Both the position numbers and the translations under genes were made by a program. 64,000 nucleotides of DNA, taken from positions 3,757,001 through 3,821,000 of the forward strand of contig CP104793.1 in NCBI GenBank assembly GCA_025916135.1, written 5' to 3'. The notes under the pieces are model-generated. The model saw only the letters and a program-made list of their open reading frames with translations. It was not told the origin of the DNA and did not search any database. Positions 54,103 to 61,744 of the stretch are shown here, one piece after another. This DNA is from Rhodobacteraceae bacterium D3-12. Its GTDB lineage: Bacteria; Pseudomonadota; Alphaproteobacteria; Rhodobacterales; Rhodobacteraceae. The first letter of the stretch is position 1. Each line of letters begins with the position of its first letter.

Positions 54103-54801
54103 TTATTTTCCGGGCGAATGTCCGGGCCAATTTCCCGGCATGTCTTCGCGCGGTTTGGGCGCACGGATGCGGCCCAGAATATCAAGCGGCCCTTTCAGGA
54201 CCCGCGACAGGGTTTCGTTATTGCGGATGTTGGCCTTGAGCGTTTCAAACCGCATCACGTCCTCGATCCTGCGATCAAGAAACGCCCATGTTGCGGCGTG
54301 CCCCTCGCTGTCATCGCCAAGCCAGTACAGCACGGTCGAGGAATAGACCCCCGAAAGCGTCGCGCGTTTGGTGTACCAGTTGATGTCGTCGCTGCTGTCG
54401 CCGAGGCTCTCCCAGATCAGCCCGCAGGTGTCCCAGATCAGCCGCGCACCATCGGGGGCGTATTGCGGCAATGCGAACAGGGCCATGCCGCGCCGCACCA
54501 GCTCGCGATCTTCGACCGCTTCCAGCCGATAGCGCACCGCCGCTGTGATCCGGTCGCGAAAGCGCATCTCGCCCAGCTCTGCCTGCTCAAGCCGCGCAAC
54601 CATCCGCGCGTCGCCGCGTTTGTGGTAGGCCACGGCAAGGTCAACCGCCCCGCGCGGAAACAGCCCCCGCGCCAGCCCCGGCGCGATCCCGGTCTCGGCA
54701 ATGGCCGCCTCGAATGTGGTCGCGCTCCAGCCGTCGAACGGCACGTGGTTCAGCGCGGCATCAAGCAGCTTTTCGCGAGTATCCGAGCGGGGTTCTGGCA
54801 T
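54103..54801 (-). CDS. COQ9 family protein (ubiquinone synthesis accessory)
   Basis: A 232-residue alphaproteobacterial COQ9, a TetR-fold lipid-binding protein that supports ubiquinone hydroxylation. TREKLLDAALNHVPFDGWSATTFEAAIAETG and the conserved IWESLGDSSDDINWYTKRATLSGVYSSTVLYWLGDDSEGHAATWAFLDRRIEDVM block are diagnostic. It is divergent from rpsU, the arrangement that gave the family its older name (rpsU-divergently transcribed protein). It lies upstream of quinone oxidoreductase genes on the same strand. Confidence 0.92.
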   Translation of the reverse strand: MPEPRSDTREKLLDAALNHVPFDGWSATTFEAAIAETGIAPGLARGLFPRGAVDLAVAYHKRGDARMVARLEQAELGEMRFRDRITAAVRYRLEAVEDRELVRRGMALFALPQYAPDGARLIWDTCGLIWESLGDSSDDINWYTKRATLSGVYSSTVLYWLGDDSEGHAATWAFLDRRIEDVMRFETLKANIRNNETLSRVLKGPLDILGRIRAPKPREDMPGNWPGHSPGK

Positions 54802-54826
54802 GGCAACGACTCCTTTGCGCCTACCC

Positions 54827-54855
54827 TAGACAAACTCAAACCGAGTTGCTATACG
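54827..54855 (+). promoter_or_regulatory. Sigma-70-type promoter of rpsU
   Basis: TAGACA (54827-54832) and TATACG (54850-54855) are separated by 17 bases, 50 bases upstream of the rpsU start in the divergent gap with COQ9. Confidence 0.6.
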
Positions 54856-54906
54856 GCGGCTTCCTGCAATTCTGCAACTTCAACCTAGAAAGGTGGTGAC
54901 AACCAC

Positions 54907-55113
54907 ATGCAGGTAAGTGTTCGCGACAACAACGTCGATCAGGCGCTCCGCGCCCTGAAGAAAAAACTCCAGCGCGAAGGCGTGTTTCGGGAAATGAAGC
55001 TCAAGCAACATTTCGAGAAACCCTCCGAGAAAAAAGCGCGCGAGAAAGCCGAAGCAATCCGCCGTGCCCGCAAGCTGGCCCGGAAGAAAGCCCAACGCGA
55101 AGGTATGCTCTAA
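54907..55113 (+). CDS. rpsU: 30S ribosomal protein S21
   Basis: A 68-residue basic ribosomal protein S21 with a normal length and sequence ([63 protein letters not shown]). S21 helps base-pair the 3' end of 16S rRNA with mRNA leaders. An AGGTGG site lies ten bases before the ATG. It has its own promoter and terminator, and no dnaG follows, unlike in gammaproteobacteria. Confidence 0.96.
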   Translation: MQVSVRDNNVDQALRALKKKLQREGVFREMKLKQHFEKPSEKKAREKAEAIRRARKLARKKAQREGML

Positions 55114-55140
55114 GCAACCTCTTCAGCGATCACAATTTTG

Positions 55141-55180
55141 ACGACCCCCGCGGCCCAGCCCCGGGGGTTTGTCGTTTTTG
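55141..55180 (+). terminator. Rho-independent terminator of rpsU
   Basis: ACCCCCG and CGGGGGTTT, reinforced by ACGA/TCGT outside, form a stem closed by a GGCCCAGCC loop; a T5 run follows at about 55176-55180. Confidence 0.8.
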
Positions 55181-55214
55181 GGGGTAGGAGTTGAGGCGAT
55201 CTTTGTTTCGCAAA

Positions 55215-55293
55215 GGGCGGCCCTCGACCGCGGGTGGGGGTGAAGCCCCCGCCCATGGGGGCGGTCGGGGGCCGCCCGGCGTGCCGCCGGGCG
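55215..55293. repeat. Large cruciform-forming intergenic repeat
   Basis: GGGCGGCCCTCGACCGC (55215-55231) pairs with GCGGTCGGGGGCCGCCC (55261-55277), 16 of 17 bases. Inside lies GGGGG-TGAA-GCCCCC, and to the right CGCCCGGC/GCCGGGCG (about 55274-55293). The spacer to yghU has no gene. Confidence 0.6.
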
Positions 55294-55401
55294 AAAGAGG
55301 CAATCGCAAACCGCCCCCTTCACAGTTTCTTGCACCCCCTTTCCTCTCCGGCCCGCGCGTGGCTTACTCGCGCCAAATCACGCAACAAAGGAAACCGCGA
55401 T

Positions 55402-56271
55402 ATGACTGATAGCTACACCCCGCCCAAGGTCTGGAAACATGATGCCGAATCGGGCGGCCGTTTTGCCAGCATCAACCGCCCCGTCTCGGGTGCGACGCAT
55501 GAAAAGGTGCTGCCGGTCGGCAAACACCCGCACCAGCTTTATTCGCTGGCCACGCCCAATGGCGTGAAGGTCACAGTGCTGTTCGAAGAGCTTTTGGCGC
55601 TGGATATCGAAGAGGCGGAATACGACGCTTGGCTGGTCAAGATCATGGACGGCGATCAGTTCGGCTCTGGCTTTGTCGGGGTGAACCCGAATTCGAAAAT
55701 CCCCGCGCTGATGGACCGGTCCAACGACACGCGGGTGTTTGAATCCGGTGCGATCCTGCTTTACCTCGCCGAGAAGTTCGACAGGTTCCTTGGCGATGAC
55801 CGCCCCGAGATGCTGTCGTGGCTGTTCTGGCAAATGGGCAGCGCGCCCTATCTTGGCGGCGGCTTCGGTCATTTCTACGCCTATGCGCCGGAAAAATGGC
55901 AATACCCGATCGACCGCTTCACCATGGAAGTCAAACGCCAGCTTGATGTGCTAGACAAGCGGCTCGCCGACCATCAATTCCTTGCCGGCAAAGACTATAC
56001 CATCGCCGATATGGCCAACTGGGCATGGTATGGGCAGCTGGCGCTCGGGCGGCTCTACGAGGCGGGTGAATTCCTTGACGTCGAAAGCTATTCCCACGTG
56101 CAACGCTGGGCCAAAGAGCTGGACGCACGCAAACCCGTCAGCCGGGGCCGCATGGTCAACCGCTCTTTTGGTGAGCCGTCTTTCCAACTGCGCGAACGCC
56201 ATGACGCGGGCGATTTTGAAACCCGCACATGGGACAAGATCGGCGACGACGCCGAAACCGGCGAAAGCTGA
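55402..56271 (+). CDS. yghU: Glutathione-dependent disulfide-bond oxidoreductase YghU
   Basis: A 289-residue Nu-class glutathione transferase (YghU/YfcG), which reduces disulfides with two bound glutathiones. The thioredoxin-like N domain includes HQLYSLATPNGVKVTVLFEEL, whose Asn and Thr lie at the glutathione site, then NPNSKIPAL and FESGAILLYLAEKF. The C-terminal helical domain follows. AAAGGA lies ten bases before the ATG. No operon partner. Confidence 0.93.
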   Translation: MTDSYTPPKVWKHDAESGGRFASINRPVSGATHEKVLPVGKHPHQLYSLATPNGVKVTVLFEELLALDIEEAEYDAWLVKIMDGDQFGSGFVGVNPNSKIPALMDRSNDTRVFESGAILLYLAEKFDRFLGDDRPEMLSWLFWQMGSAPYLGGGFGHFYAYAPEKWQYPIDRFTMEVKRQLDVLDKRLADHQFLAGKDYTIADMANWAWYGQLALGRLYEAGEFLDVESYSHVQRWAKELDARKPVSRGRMVNRSFGEPSFQLRERHDAGDFETRTWDKIGDDAETGES

Positions 56272-56279
56272 GACACTCT

Positions 56280-56350
56280 GCGCGATTGCTTGTCCGGTTG
56301 GCGGGCTGGCAATCGCGCCCAACCACTTCTGCCCAGCCACTTCTGCCCAG
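56280..56350. repeat. Terminator-like stem and tandem 14-mers between yghU and sigma gene
   Basis: GCGCGATTGC (56280-56289) pairs perfectly with GCAATCGCGC (56309-56318). Next to it CCACTTCTGCCCAG occurs twice in tandem at 56323-56336 and 56337-56350, ending two bases before the sigma factor stop on the other strand. Confidence 0.65.
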
Positions 56351-56351
56351 C

Positions 56352-57230
56352 CTATGCTGCCCTGATCAGCTTGTCAGGATTGCGCATCAAATAGACCCAT
56401 GCGATGCGCCCGTCGCCATCCGCCGCCATCGTGACCAACGTATCCAAGCGCCCCGCGATATAGCGCGCCAAAGCGGGTGCGCCATTGGCCCGCACCCGGC
56501 GCAGCGTGACGTCGGGTATCGCCTTGTCCTTGGCCATGATCGCGGCAAAGACCTGACAGATTTCCTCGGGGCCGCGCAGCACGCGCCGCGCCGCGCGCGC
56601 CTTGGCGCCGCCATCGCTTATCGCGACGGCATCGGGGGCCATCATCCGGCGGGCGGTTTCAAAATCCCCCGCCCCTGCGGCCATAAAGAACCGCGCAATC
56701 AGCGCCTGCGCTTCGCCCTCTGGCACGTCAAAGCGTGGCCCCGATTGCTGCACGCGTTTGTGGGCGCGGCTGACGATCTGGCGGCAGGCGGCTTCGGTCT
56801 TGCCCAGCGTTTCGGCGATCTCTGCATAGCTGGCGTCAAACGCCTCGCGCAGGATGAACGCCGCCCGCTCGCTGTCCTCCAGCCGCTCCATCGCCCACAA
56901 CAGCGCCAGCTCGCATTCCTGCGCCAACGCATAATCCGCTTCGGCACCCGCGTCTTCGCCTTCGCCCTCGATCAGAGGTTCGGGCAGCCACGGGCCGACA
57001 TAGGTCTCGCGCCGGGCGCGTGCCGATTTAAGCTGATTGATGGCGATCCGCGTCGCCACCCGGCGCAGCCATGCGGGCGGGCTTTCAATCGTCGCAATAT
57101 CCGCGCCGTCAAAGCGTAGCCATGCCTCCTGCACCGCATCCTCGGCGGCGGCACGCTCGCCCAGCATGCGATAGCAGAGCGCCATCAAAACCGGGCGCTC
57201 TGTCTCGAATATCGCGGGTTTTTCGCCCAT
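56352..57230 (-). CDS. ECF41-type (SigJ-like) extracytoplasmic-function sigma factor
   Basis: A 292-residue ECF sigma factor with region 2 (about 5-70), region 4 (about 105-160) and a long C-terminal SnoaL-like extension (about 172-292). The three ECF41 marks are visible: WLPEP at 81-85, DGG(A)K at 206-210 (usual form DGGGK/R), and NPDKL at 284-288. In this group the extension replaces an anti-sigma factor. It is the last gene of an operon with a carboxymuconolactone-decarboxylase-like gene, the classic ECF41 partner. Confidence 0.92.
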   Translation of the reverse strand: MGEKPAIFETERPVLMALCYRMLGERAAAEDAVQEAWLRFDGADIATIESPPAWLRRVATRIAINQLKSARARRETYVGPWLPEPLIEGEGEDAGAEADYALAQECELALLWAMERLEDSERAAFILREAFDASYAEIAETLGKTEAACRQIVSRAHKRVQQSGPRFDVPEGEAQALIARFFMAAGAGDFETARRMMAPDAVAISDGGAKARAARRVLRGPEEICQVFAAIMAKDKAIPDVTLRRVRANGAPALARYIAGRLDTLVTMAADGDGRIAWVYLMRNPDKLIRAA

Positions 57231-57776
57231 TCACCCGGCCTTTCGCGTCACGGCCACCTCGGCCCCGTCAAAGCGCAGCTTGGCACAAAGCTGCCCATGC
57301 CCCAAGCCGCGTTTGAACACCGGGTAAAACCGCCCGGTTGCTGCCGCAAAGGACGCCGCAACGCGGGCATCCTCGCCATAACTCTCGGCGATCTTATCGC
57401 CCAGCGCAGCCGCCTCTGGCGTATCGGCAATCGCGGCCATGGCAAAGCGATAACCTAGGCCGACATCGCCCGCCTCCTCGGCGCGCCCCTCGGCGCAGGC
57501 GCGCAGGCTTGCGACCGGCACTCCGGCCTCGACCGCCATGTCCACGACCAGTTGCGCACATGGCCCGCAGTCCCCCTCGTGGGTTGATCCAAACAGCGCC
57601 CCGGCCCAGACCAGCCGCCCCGGTTTCGGCCCGCGATATTGCGCGACCAGCGGAAACATCGCCAGCCTGATCCCCGCACTGCGCGAGACATTGATCACGT
57701 GATGCGCATAGGCCGCGTCATAGGCATAGCGCCGCTCAAGCCCGCGCATCGCCCAATGCAAAATCGCCCGTATCAT
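57231..57776 (-). CDS. Carboxymuconolactone decarboxylase/AhpD-like protein
   Basis: A 181-residue protein with the AhpD-like redox CxxC at C70-G-P-C73 (STHEGDCGPCAQLVVDMAVEAGV), the signature of the CMD-type partners of ECF41 sigma factors. It may reduce peroxides or act as a redox sensor. The start ATG at 57776 overlaps the stop of the membrane protein gene (ATGA), and the sigma gene starts just after its own stop, so all three are cotranscribed. Confidence 0.83.
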   Translation of the reverse strand: MIRAILHWAMRGLERRYAYDAAYAHHVINVSRSAGIRLAMFPLVAQYRGPKPGRLVWAGALFGSTHEGDCGPCAQLVVDMAVEAGVPVASLRACAEGRAEEAGDVGLGYRFAMAAIADTPEAAALGDKIAESYGEDARVAASFAAATGRFYPVFKRGLGHGQLCAKLRFDGAEVAVTRKAG

Positions 57777-58162
57777 CGGCCCGCCTCCTGTTCGCCAAGG
57801 TGCAGCGCCGCGATCAGCGCGGCCCACGCCGGCAGCTGAATGCCAAACAGATTGGCCAACGCCACGAGGTCCACCGCTGCGCCGCGCATCGCCGCCCAGA
57901 TCCAGATGTGAAACAGCGCATGCAGCACCGGCCACGCCGCGCCAAACACGCCCAGCGCCCGCACGCCCTGCGCCGCAGCAACCCAAAGCGCCGCGCCCGA
58001 CACAAGATAGGCCAGCGCCACATCACGCAGGAAATGGCTGTTAAACGCGCCGGTCTGGGCCACACCGGGCACGGCCTCGTAAAACCACATCGGCCAGAGA
58101 AAGATGAAAACGGCCATGGCAAGGTTGAACAGCGCCACGGCGGTCAGAACAGGTTTGGTCAT
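57773..58162 (-). CDS. Four-helix membrane protein of the ECF41 operon
   Basis: A 129-residue membrane protein with four hydrophobic segments and a SHFLRDVALAYLVSGAALWVAAAQG centre. I do not recognise a named enzyme family; similar small proteins are sometimes found in ECF41 operons. It is the first gene of the unit and lies just behind a candidate ECF41 promoter. AAAGGAG precedes the ATG. Confidence 0.78.
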   Translation of the reverse strand: MTKPVLTAVALFNLAMAVFIFLWPMWFYEAVPGVAQTGAFNSHFLRDVALAYLVSGAALWVAAAQGVRALGVFGAAWPVLHALFHIWIWAAMRGAAVDLVALANLFGIQLPAWAALIAALHLGEQEAGR

Positions 58163-58185
58163 ATCGTTCGCTCCTTTGACGATAT

Positions 58186-58212
58186 GACAAGACAGCCCGC
58201 GGTTTTGTGACA
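58186..58212 (-). promoter_or_regulatory. Candidate ECF41-type promoter of the sigma operon
   Basis: On the minus strand TGTCACA (58212-58206) is followed after 16 bases by TGTC (58189-58186). This resembles the ECF41 consensus TGTCACA-16/17-CGTC with one mismatch in the -10 box. It lies 24 bases before the first ATG of the operon, which suggests autoregulation. Confidence 0.6.
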
Positions 58213-58276
58213 GGGCGATGGGCAGACCCCATCGTGGTGGCAGTCTGGCTTGGCCTGTTTCAAAGCTCAGCCAGCG

Positions 58277-59277
58277 TTAAAGCACCACGGCCATAGACGC
58301 GCGCGCGGCCTCCTCTGCCGGGTCCGGCGGGCGCGCACCCAAAAGGGCCAGCGCCTCGCCATAGCGCAGCAATGGGCGCGCCGGCGGATAGGGTTTGGCC
58401 AAAAGCCAGTCAGGCAGGCTGGCATAGGTTTGCGCCATCTCTCCGGGCAAAAGGCTCTCGCAAGGGCGCCTTCGGCGAGCAAGACCTCATGCGCTGCAAG
58501 CGCAAAATGCACATAGCCGACGCGCGCACAGGAGCGGATGCAGATGTCGACGCCGTTCACCATCGCCTTGGCCGGGATCAACACCTCGGACGCGCCGAAC
58601 ATCAGCTCGGCCAAGGGCGAGCGGACCAGCACGCGATGCTGCTGTGACAGCTTGAGCGGTGCGTGATTGCCGATCGTTCCGGGCGCAAAGAGCACCGGCG
58701 CATTCGCCCCATGCCCGCGCACCACGCGCCGCCCGGCCCATTGCACCTGTTGCGGCCCGTTATCGAGCGTCAGCAGCCGGTCCCCGGCCCAGATATCCGC
58801 CGCCCGCACCCCGCCCATCGCCGTGGCGATCCGCGTGTCATCAGCAAAGCAAACGAACGCGTGGGAGTAGCTGGCGTTGGTGTCCACGACATAGAATTGC
58901 GGCTCGGCCTCGGCGTTGTAATTGTCCCAATACCATTGTTCGAGATCGAAATTCGGGCTCCAGACGATATGGGCCAATTCGCCATTTTGGTCGAGCCCTT
59001 CAAAGACGATCACCCCGCCGGTACCCGGCGCATCATCGCTGCGCACCACCTCCGCGTCCTCGATCGACATGGGTCCGCCATCGCCTTCCCATGTCAGGTC
59101 ATAGGTATCGCCAGGCTCGAACAGCCGCGGATCGGTGTCGCCGTCATTGACGGTGACCACCAGATCCGTGACCGCGCCCGGCGGATTGTCGAAACGCGAT
59201 TCTCCCGTCGCGACATTCACATTCGTTCCGGTCGCAGCCGCGAATTCCTCGTCAATCGCGTAAAAGACAAGTGGCAT
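58277..59277 (-). pseudogene. Hint (hedgehog/intein) domain protein, frameshifted near 58460
   Basis: An N-terminal beta-rich region (1-140) precedes a Hint_2 domain starting at CFADDTRIATAMGGVRAADIWAGDRLLTLDNGPQQVQWAGRR, of the type found in many Rhodobacterales surface and toxin-like proteins. The frame goes wrong after LLAEGALA. In the other frame the proper ending ESLLPGEMAQTYASLPDWLL continues to TAA at 58277-58279. Restoring one base at about 58459-58461 gives 333 residues. Self-splicing or cleavage is not predicted with certainty. Confidence 0.72.
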
Positions 59278-59386
59278 AGCAGCCCCCCAGTTTCGCGGGA
59301 GAGGCTATGCGCACGCAGTCTAAGGCTGCGTTAACCAACCAAGCGCATTGTGCTTAGGATTTTGTGCAAATCTTGCGCGATTTTGC

Positions 59387-59845
59387 CTAAACCGGCAGCG
59401 CCGTCGTTTTGAACACCGTGCGCAAGGCAAAGCTCGACTGCATCTGCGCCACACCGGGCAAGCGGGACAGGTGCTGGCGGTGGATGCGGGCGAAATCGTC
59501 GGTGTTCTCGGCCACGACCTTGAGAATATAATCCGCCGTGCCCGCCATCAGGTGGCATTCCAGCACATCGGGAATGCGGCTCACCGCCTTTTCAAAGGCG
59601 TCCAGAACCTCATCCGCTTGGGCCGACAGGGTGATCTCGACAAACACGGTCGTCGGCATGCCCAACTTGCGCGCATCCAGCAGGGCAACATAGTCGCGGA
59701 TATAGCCTTCGCTCTCCAAACGCTGCACCCGCCGGTGACAGGCGCTTGCCGACAGGTTCACCGCCTCGCTGAGGTCCGAGTTGGTCATCCGCCCCTTGCG
59801 TTGCAGCACCTCCAGAATACGACGATCCAGACTATCCAACGCCAT
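59387..59845 (-). CDS. Lrp/AsnC-family transcriptional regulator
   Basis: A 152-residue Lrp-type regulator: N-terminal HTH (LDSLDRRILEVLQRKGRMTNSDLSEAVNLSASACHRRVQRLESEGYI) and a C-terminal RAM/AsnC ligand domain (about 65-150). It is divergent from alanine dehydrogenase, as the known AldR/Lrp regulators of ald are, so it probably senses alanine or another amino acid and controls ald. A palindromic site lies between them. Confidence 0.93.
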   Translation of the reverse strand: MALDSLDRRILEVLQRKGRMTNSDLSEAVNLSASACHRRVQRLESEGYIRDYVALLDARKLGMPTTVFVEITLSAQADEVLDAFEKAVSRIPDVLECHLMAGTADYILKVVAENTDDFARIHRQHLSRLPGVAQMQSSFALRTVFKTTALPV

Positions 59846-59868
59846 TTGCGCACATCCCTTCGATGATT

Positions 59869-59964
59869 TTTCGAATCTTACGAATATTCTTCGAGTTTAC
59901 CCGTGATTCAGGGCAAAAACCACACCCCATTGTTTGCGACTTGCCACACGCTTTCCCGTATAAT
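59869..59964. promoter_or_regulatory. Lrp-ald divergent control region
   Basis: The AT-rich block 59869-59895 contains TTCGAATCTTACGAATATTC followed by TTCGA, with repeated CGAA and the palindrome GAATATTC, the kind of site an Lrp octamer binds. A strong -10 box TATAAT lies at 59959-59964 for ald; possible -35 sequences (TTGCGA at 59934, TTGCCA at 59941) have imperfect spacing. Confidence 0.6.
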
Positions 59965-59991
59965 TTCACGCGAGGAGAGGATATCGCGACC

Positions 59992-61107
59992 ATGAAAATC
60001 GGATGCCCCAAGGAAATCAAACCCCAGGAGTTTCGCGTCGGCATGACGCCGAATGCCGCGCTCGAAGCGGTGGCGCATGGCCATGAGGTTGTTATCGAAA
60101 CCGGTGCCGGGCTAGGCGCAGGGTTTGACGATGCCGCCTATATCGCCGCCGGAGCCAGCATCCTTGGCACCGCAGCCGAGGTGTTCGCCAGCGCCGATAT
60201 GATCGTCAAGGTCAAGGAGCCGCAGGCGGTCGAGCGCAAGATGCTGCGCGAGGGGCAGGTGCTGTTTACCTATCTCCACCTTGCGCCCGACCCCGCGCAA
60301 ACCCGCGACCTGCTTGCGTCGGGCTGCACCGCGATTGCCTATGAAACCGTGACCGACGCGCGGGGCGGCCTGCCGTTGCTTGCGCCGATGTCCGAAGTTG
60401 CCGGGCGGCTGGCGCCGCAATGCGGTGCCTGGGCGTTGCAAAAGGCCAACGGCGGCAGCGGCGTGTTGATGGGCGGCGTGCCCGGCGTGCGCCCGGCCAA
60501 TGTGGCGATCGTCGGCGGCGGCGTGGTTGGCACGGCGGCGGCGCGTGTGGCCGTTGGCATGGGCGCGAATGTCACCGTGCTTGACCGCTCGGTGGCGCGG
60601 CTGTCCTATCTTGATGACGTGTTCATGGGCCGCCTGACCACGCAATATTCTGACAAGGGCGCCATGGTCGACCTGCTGCCACAGATGGACATGATCGTCG
60701 GTGCGGTGCTGATCCCCGGTGCCGCAGCACCCAAGCTGGTCAGCCGCGAACAGCTGTCCTTGATGAAGCCCGGCTCGGTTCTGGTGGATGTCGCCATTGA
60801 TCAGGGCGGCTGCTTTGAAACCTCACGCGCAACCACCCATGCCGAACCGATTTACGAGGTTGATGGCGTTGTGCATTACTGCGTTGCCAACATGCCCGGC
60901 GCGGTGGCCCGCACATCGACCATCGCGCTTGGCAATGCCACCATGCCGTTCATGCTGCGACTGGCTGACAAGGGCTGGAAACAGGCCTGCGCCGAAGATC
61001 CGCACCTGCTGAACGGCCTGAACGTCCACGCGGGCAAGCTGACCTACGACGCCGTGGGCGAGGCGCTCGGGATTGACGTGACCTCACCGCAGGCGCTGAT
61101 CCAGTAA
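59992..61107 (+). CDS. ald: Alanine dehydrogenase
   Basis: A 371-residue NAD-dependent alanine dehydrogenase (alanine + NAD to pyruvate + ammonia). Signatures are MKIGCPKEIKPQEFRVGMTPNAALEA, LFTYLHLAPD, the NAD site AIVGGGVVGTAAARVAVGMGA and the late HYCVANMPGAVARTSTIALGNATMPFMLRLADKGW. The ATG at 59992 has GGAGAGG upstream. An Lrp-type gene is divergent. Confidence 0.97.
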   Translation: MKIGCPKEIKPQEFRVGMTPNAALEAVAHGHEVVIETGAGLGAGFDDAAYIAAGASILGTAAEVFASADMIVKVKEPQAVERKMLREGQVLFTYLHLAPDPAQTRDLLASGCTAIAYETVTDARGGLPLLAPMSEVAGRLAPQCGAWALQKANGGSGVLMGGVPGVRPANVAIVGGGVVGTAAARVAVGMGANVTVLDRSVARLSYLDDVFMGRLTTQYSDKGAMVDLLPQMDMIVGAVLIPGAAAPKLVSREQLSLMKPGSVLVDVAIDQGGCFETSRATTHAEPIYEVDGVVHYCVANMPGAVARTSTIALGNATMPFMLRLADKGWKQACAEDPHLLNGLNVHAGKLTYDAVGEALGIDVTSPQALIQ

Positions 61108-61145
61108 ACCCCTCCTCCCCCCGTGCGCCTGACGCGCCGGGGCTT

Positions 61146-61182
61146 GCGCGGCCCTTCCCTCCCGAAGGGTCGCGCCTTTTTT
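61146..61182 (+). terminator. Rho-independent terminator of ald
   Basis: GCGCGGCCCTTC and GAAGGGTCGCGC form a long stem with a short CCTCCC loop, followed by CTTTTTT. It lies about 40 bases past the ald stop. Confidence 0.9.
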
Positions 61183-61242
61183 CCCGCGCGACAGGTAAAA
61201 ACGACTGGGACAGGCGCATTTCTCCGTGCTACCCATCGCGCC

Positions 61243-61692
61243 ATGACGACCCTGAACACGACCAACATGGCAACCAAGACACGCCGCTGGCCCGCAATCG
61301 GGCTGCTGGCTGTGTTCAGCCTCGCGCTGATCTTGCGCCTGCTTGGTCCGATGGGGGCGCTGCCCGAAAAGGACGGCTATGTCGCCATCTGCACCGGCAG
61401 CGAGATTGTCTATATCCCGCTCAGCGAGCTTGACGGTGATCTTGACGGTAATCTTGACGGCGACAGCAGCGATGAACGCGAGGCCCATAGCGAGACTTGC
61501 GACTGGTTCTTCCAGTTCCATGCGCTTGCAACCGTGCCCGCCTCCAAGCCAGAGCCGCAAGCGCTACGCCCTGTGGTGGTACTGCGCCCGGCAGTCGAGC
61601 ATGCGGTTCATGCCGCCGCCTTGCCACGCGGCTTTCACGCCCGCGCGCCGCCGCTTTCTGTCCACGCTCACACACTCTCAACCTTTATCTGA
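61243..61692 (+). CDS. DUF2946-like small exported or membrane-anchored protein
   Basis: A 149-residue protein with an N-terminal hydrophobic segment (about 18-38), then YVAICTGSEIVYIPLSELDGDLDGNLDGD and HSETCDWFFQFHAL. The ICTG followed by a His-Cys segment resembles the DUF2946 family, often found beside PepSY or metal-uptake genes. The acidic DGDLDGNLDGD run is striking. The last third is rich in Pro and Ala. It is 52 bases upstream of the PepSY gene, so it may be cotranscribed. Confidence 0.6.
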   Translation: MTTLNTTNMATKTRRWPAIGLLAVFSLALILRLLGPMGALPEKDGYVAICTGSEIVYIPLSELDGDLDGNLDGDSSDEREAHSETCDWFFQFHALATVPASKPEPQALRPVVVLRPAVEHAVHAAALPRGFHARAPPLSVHAHTLSTFI

Positions 61693-61744
61693 GCCCCGCG
61701 CGGAGGTCCGCGTGGCGGCCCTCTCTTAACGTGGACAACTCACT

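Noticed and set aside
58127-58162. Alternative pairing of TGTCACA with the CGTC closer to the start codon
   Set aside because: The spacing of 24 bases is too long for an ECF promoter, whereas TGTC at 16 bases fits better.
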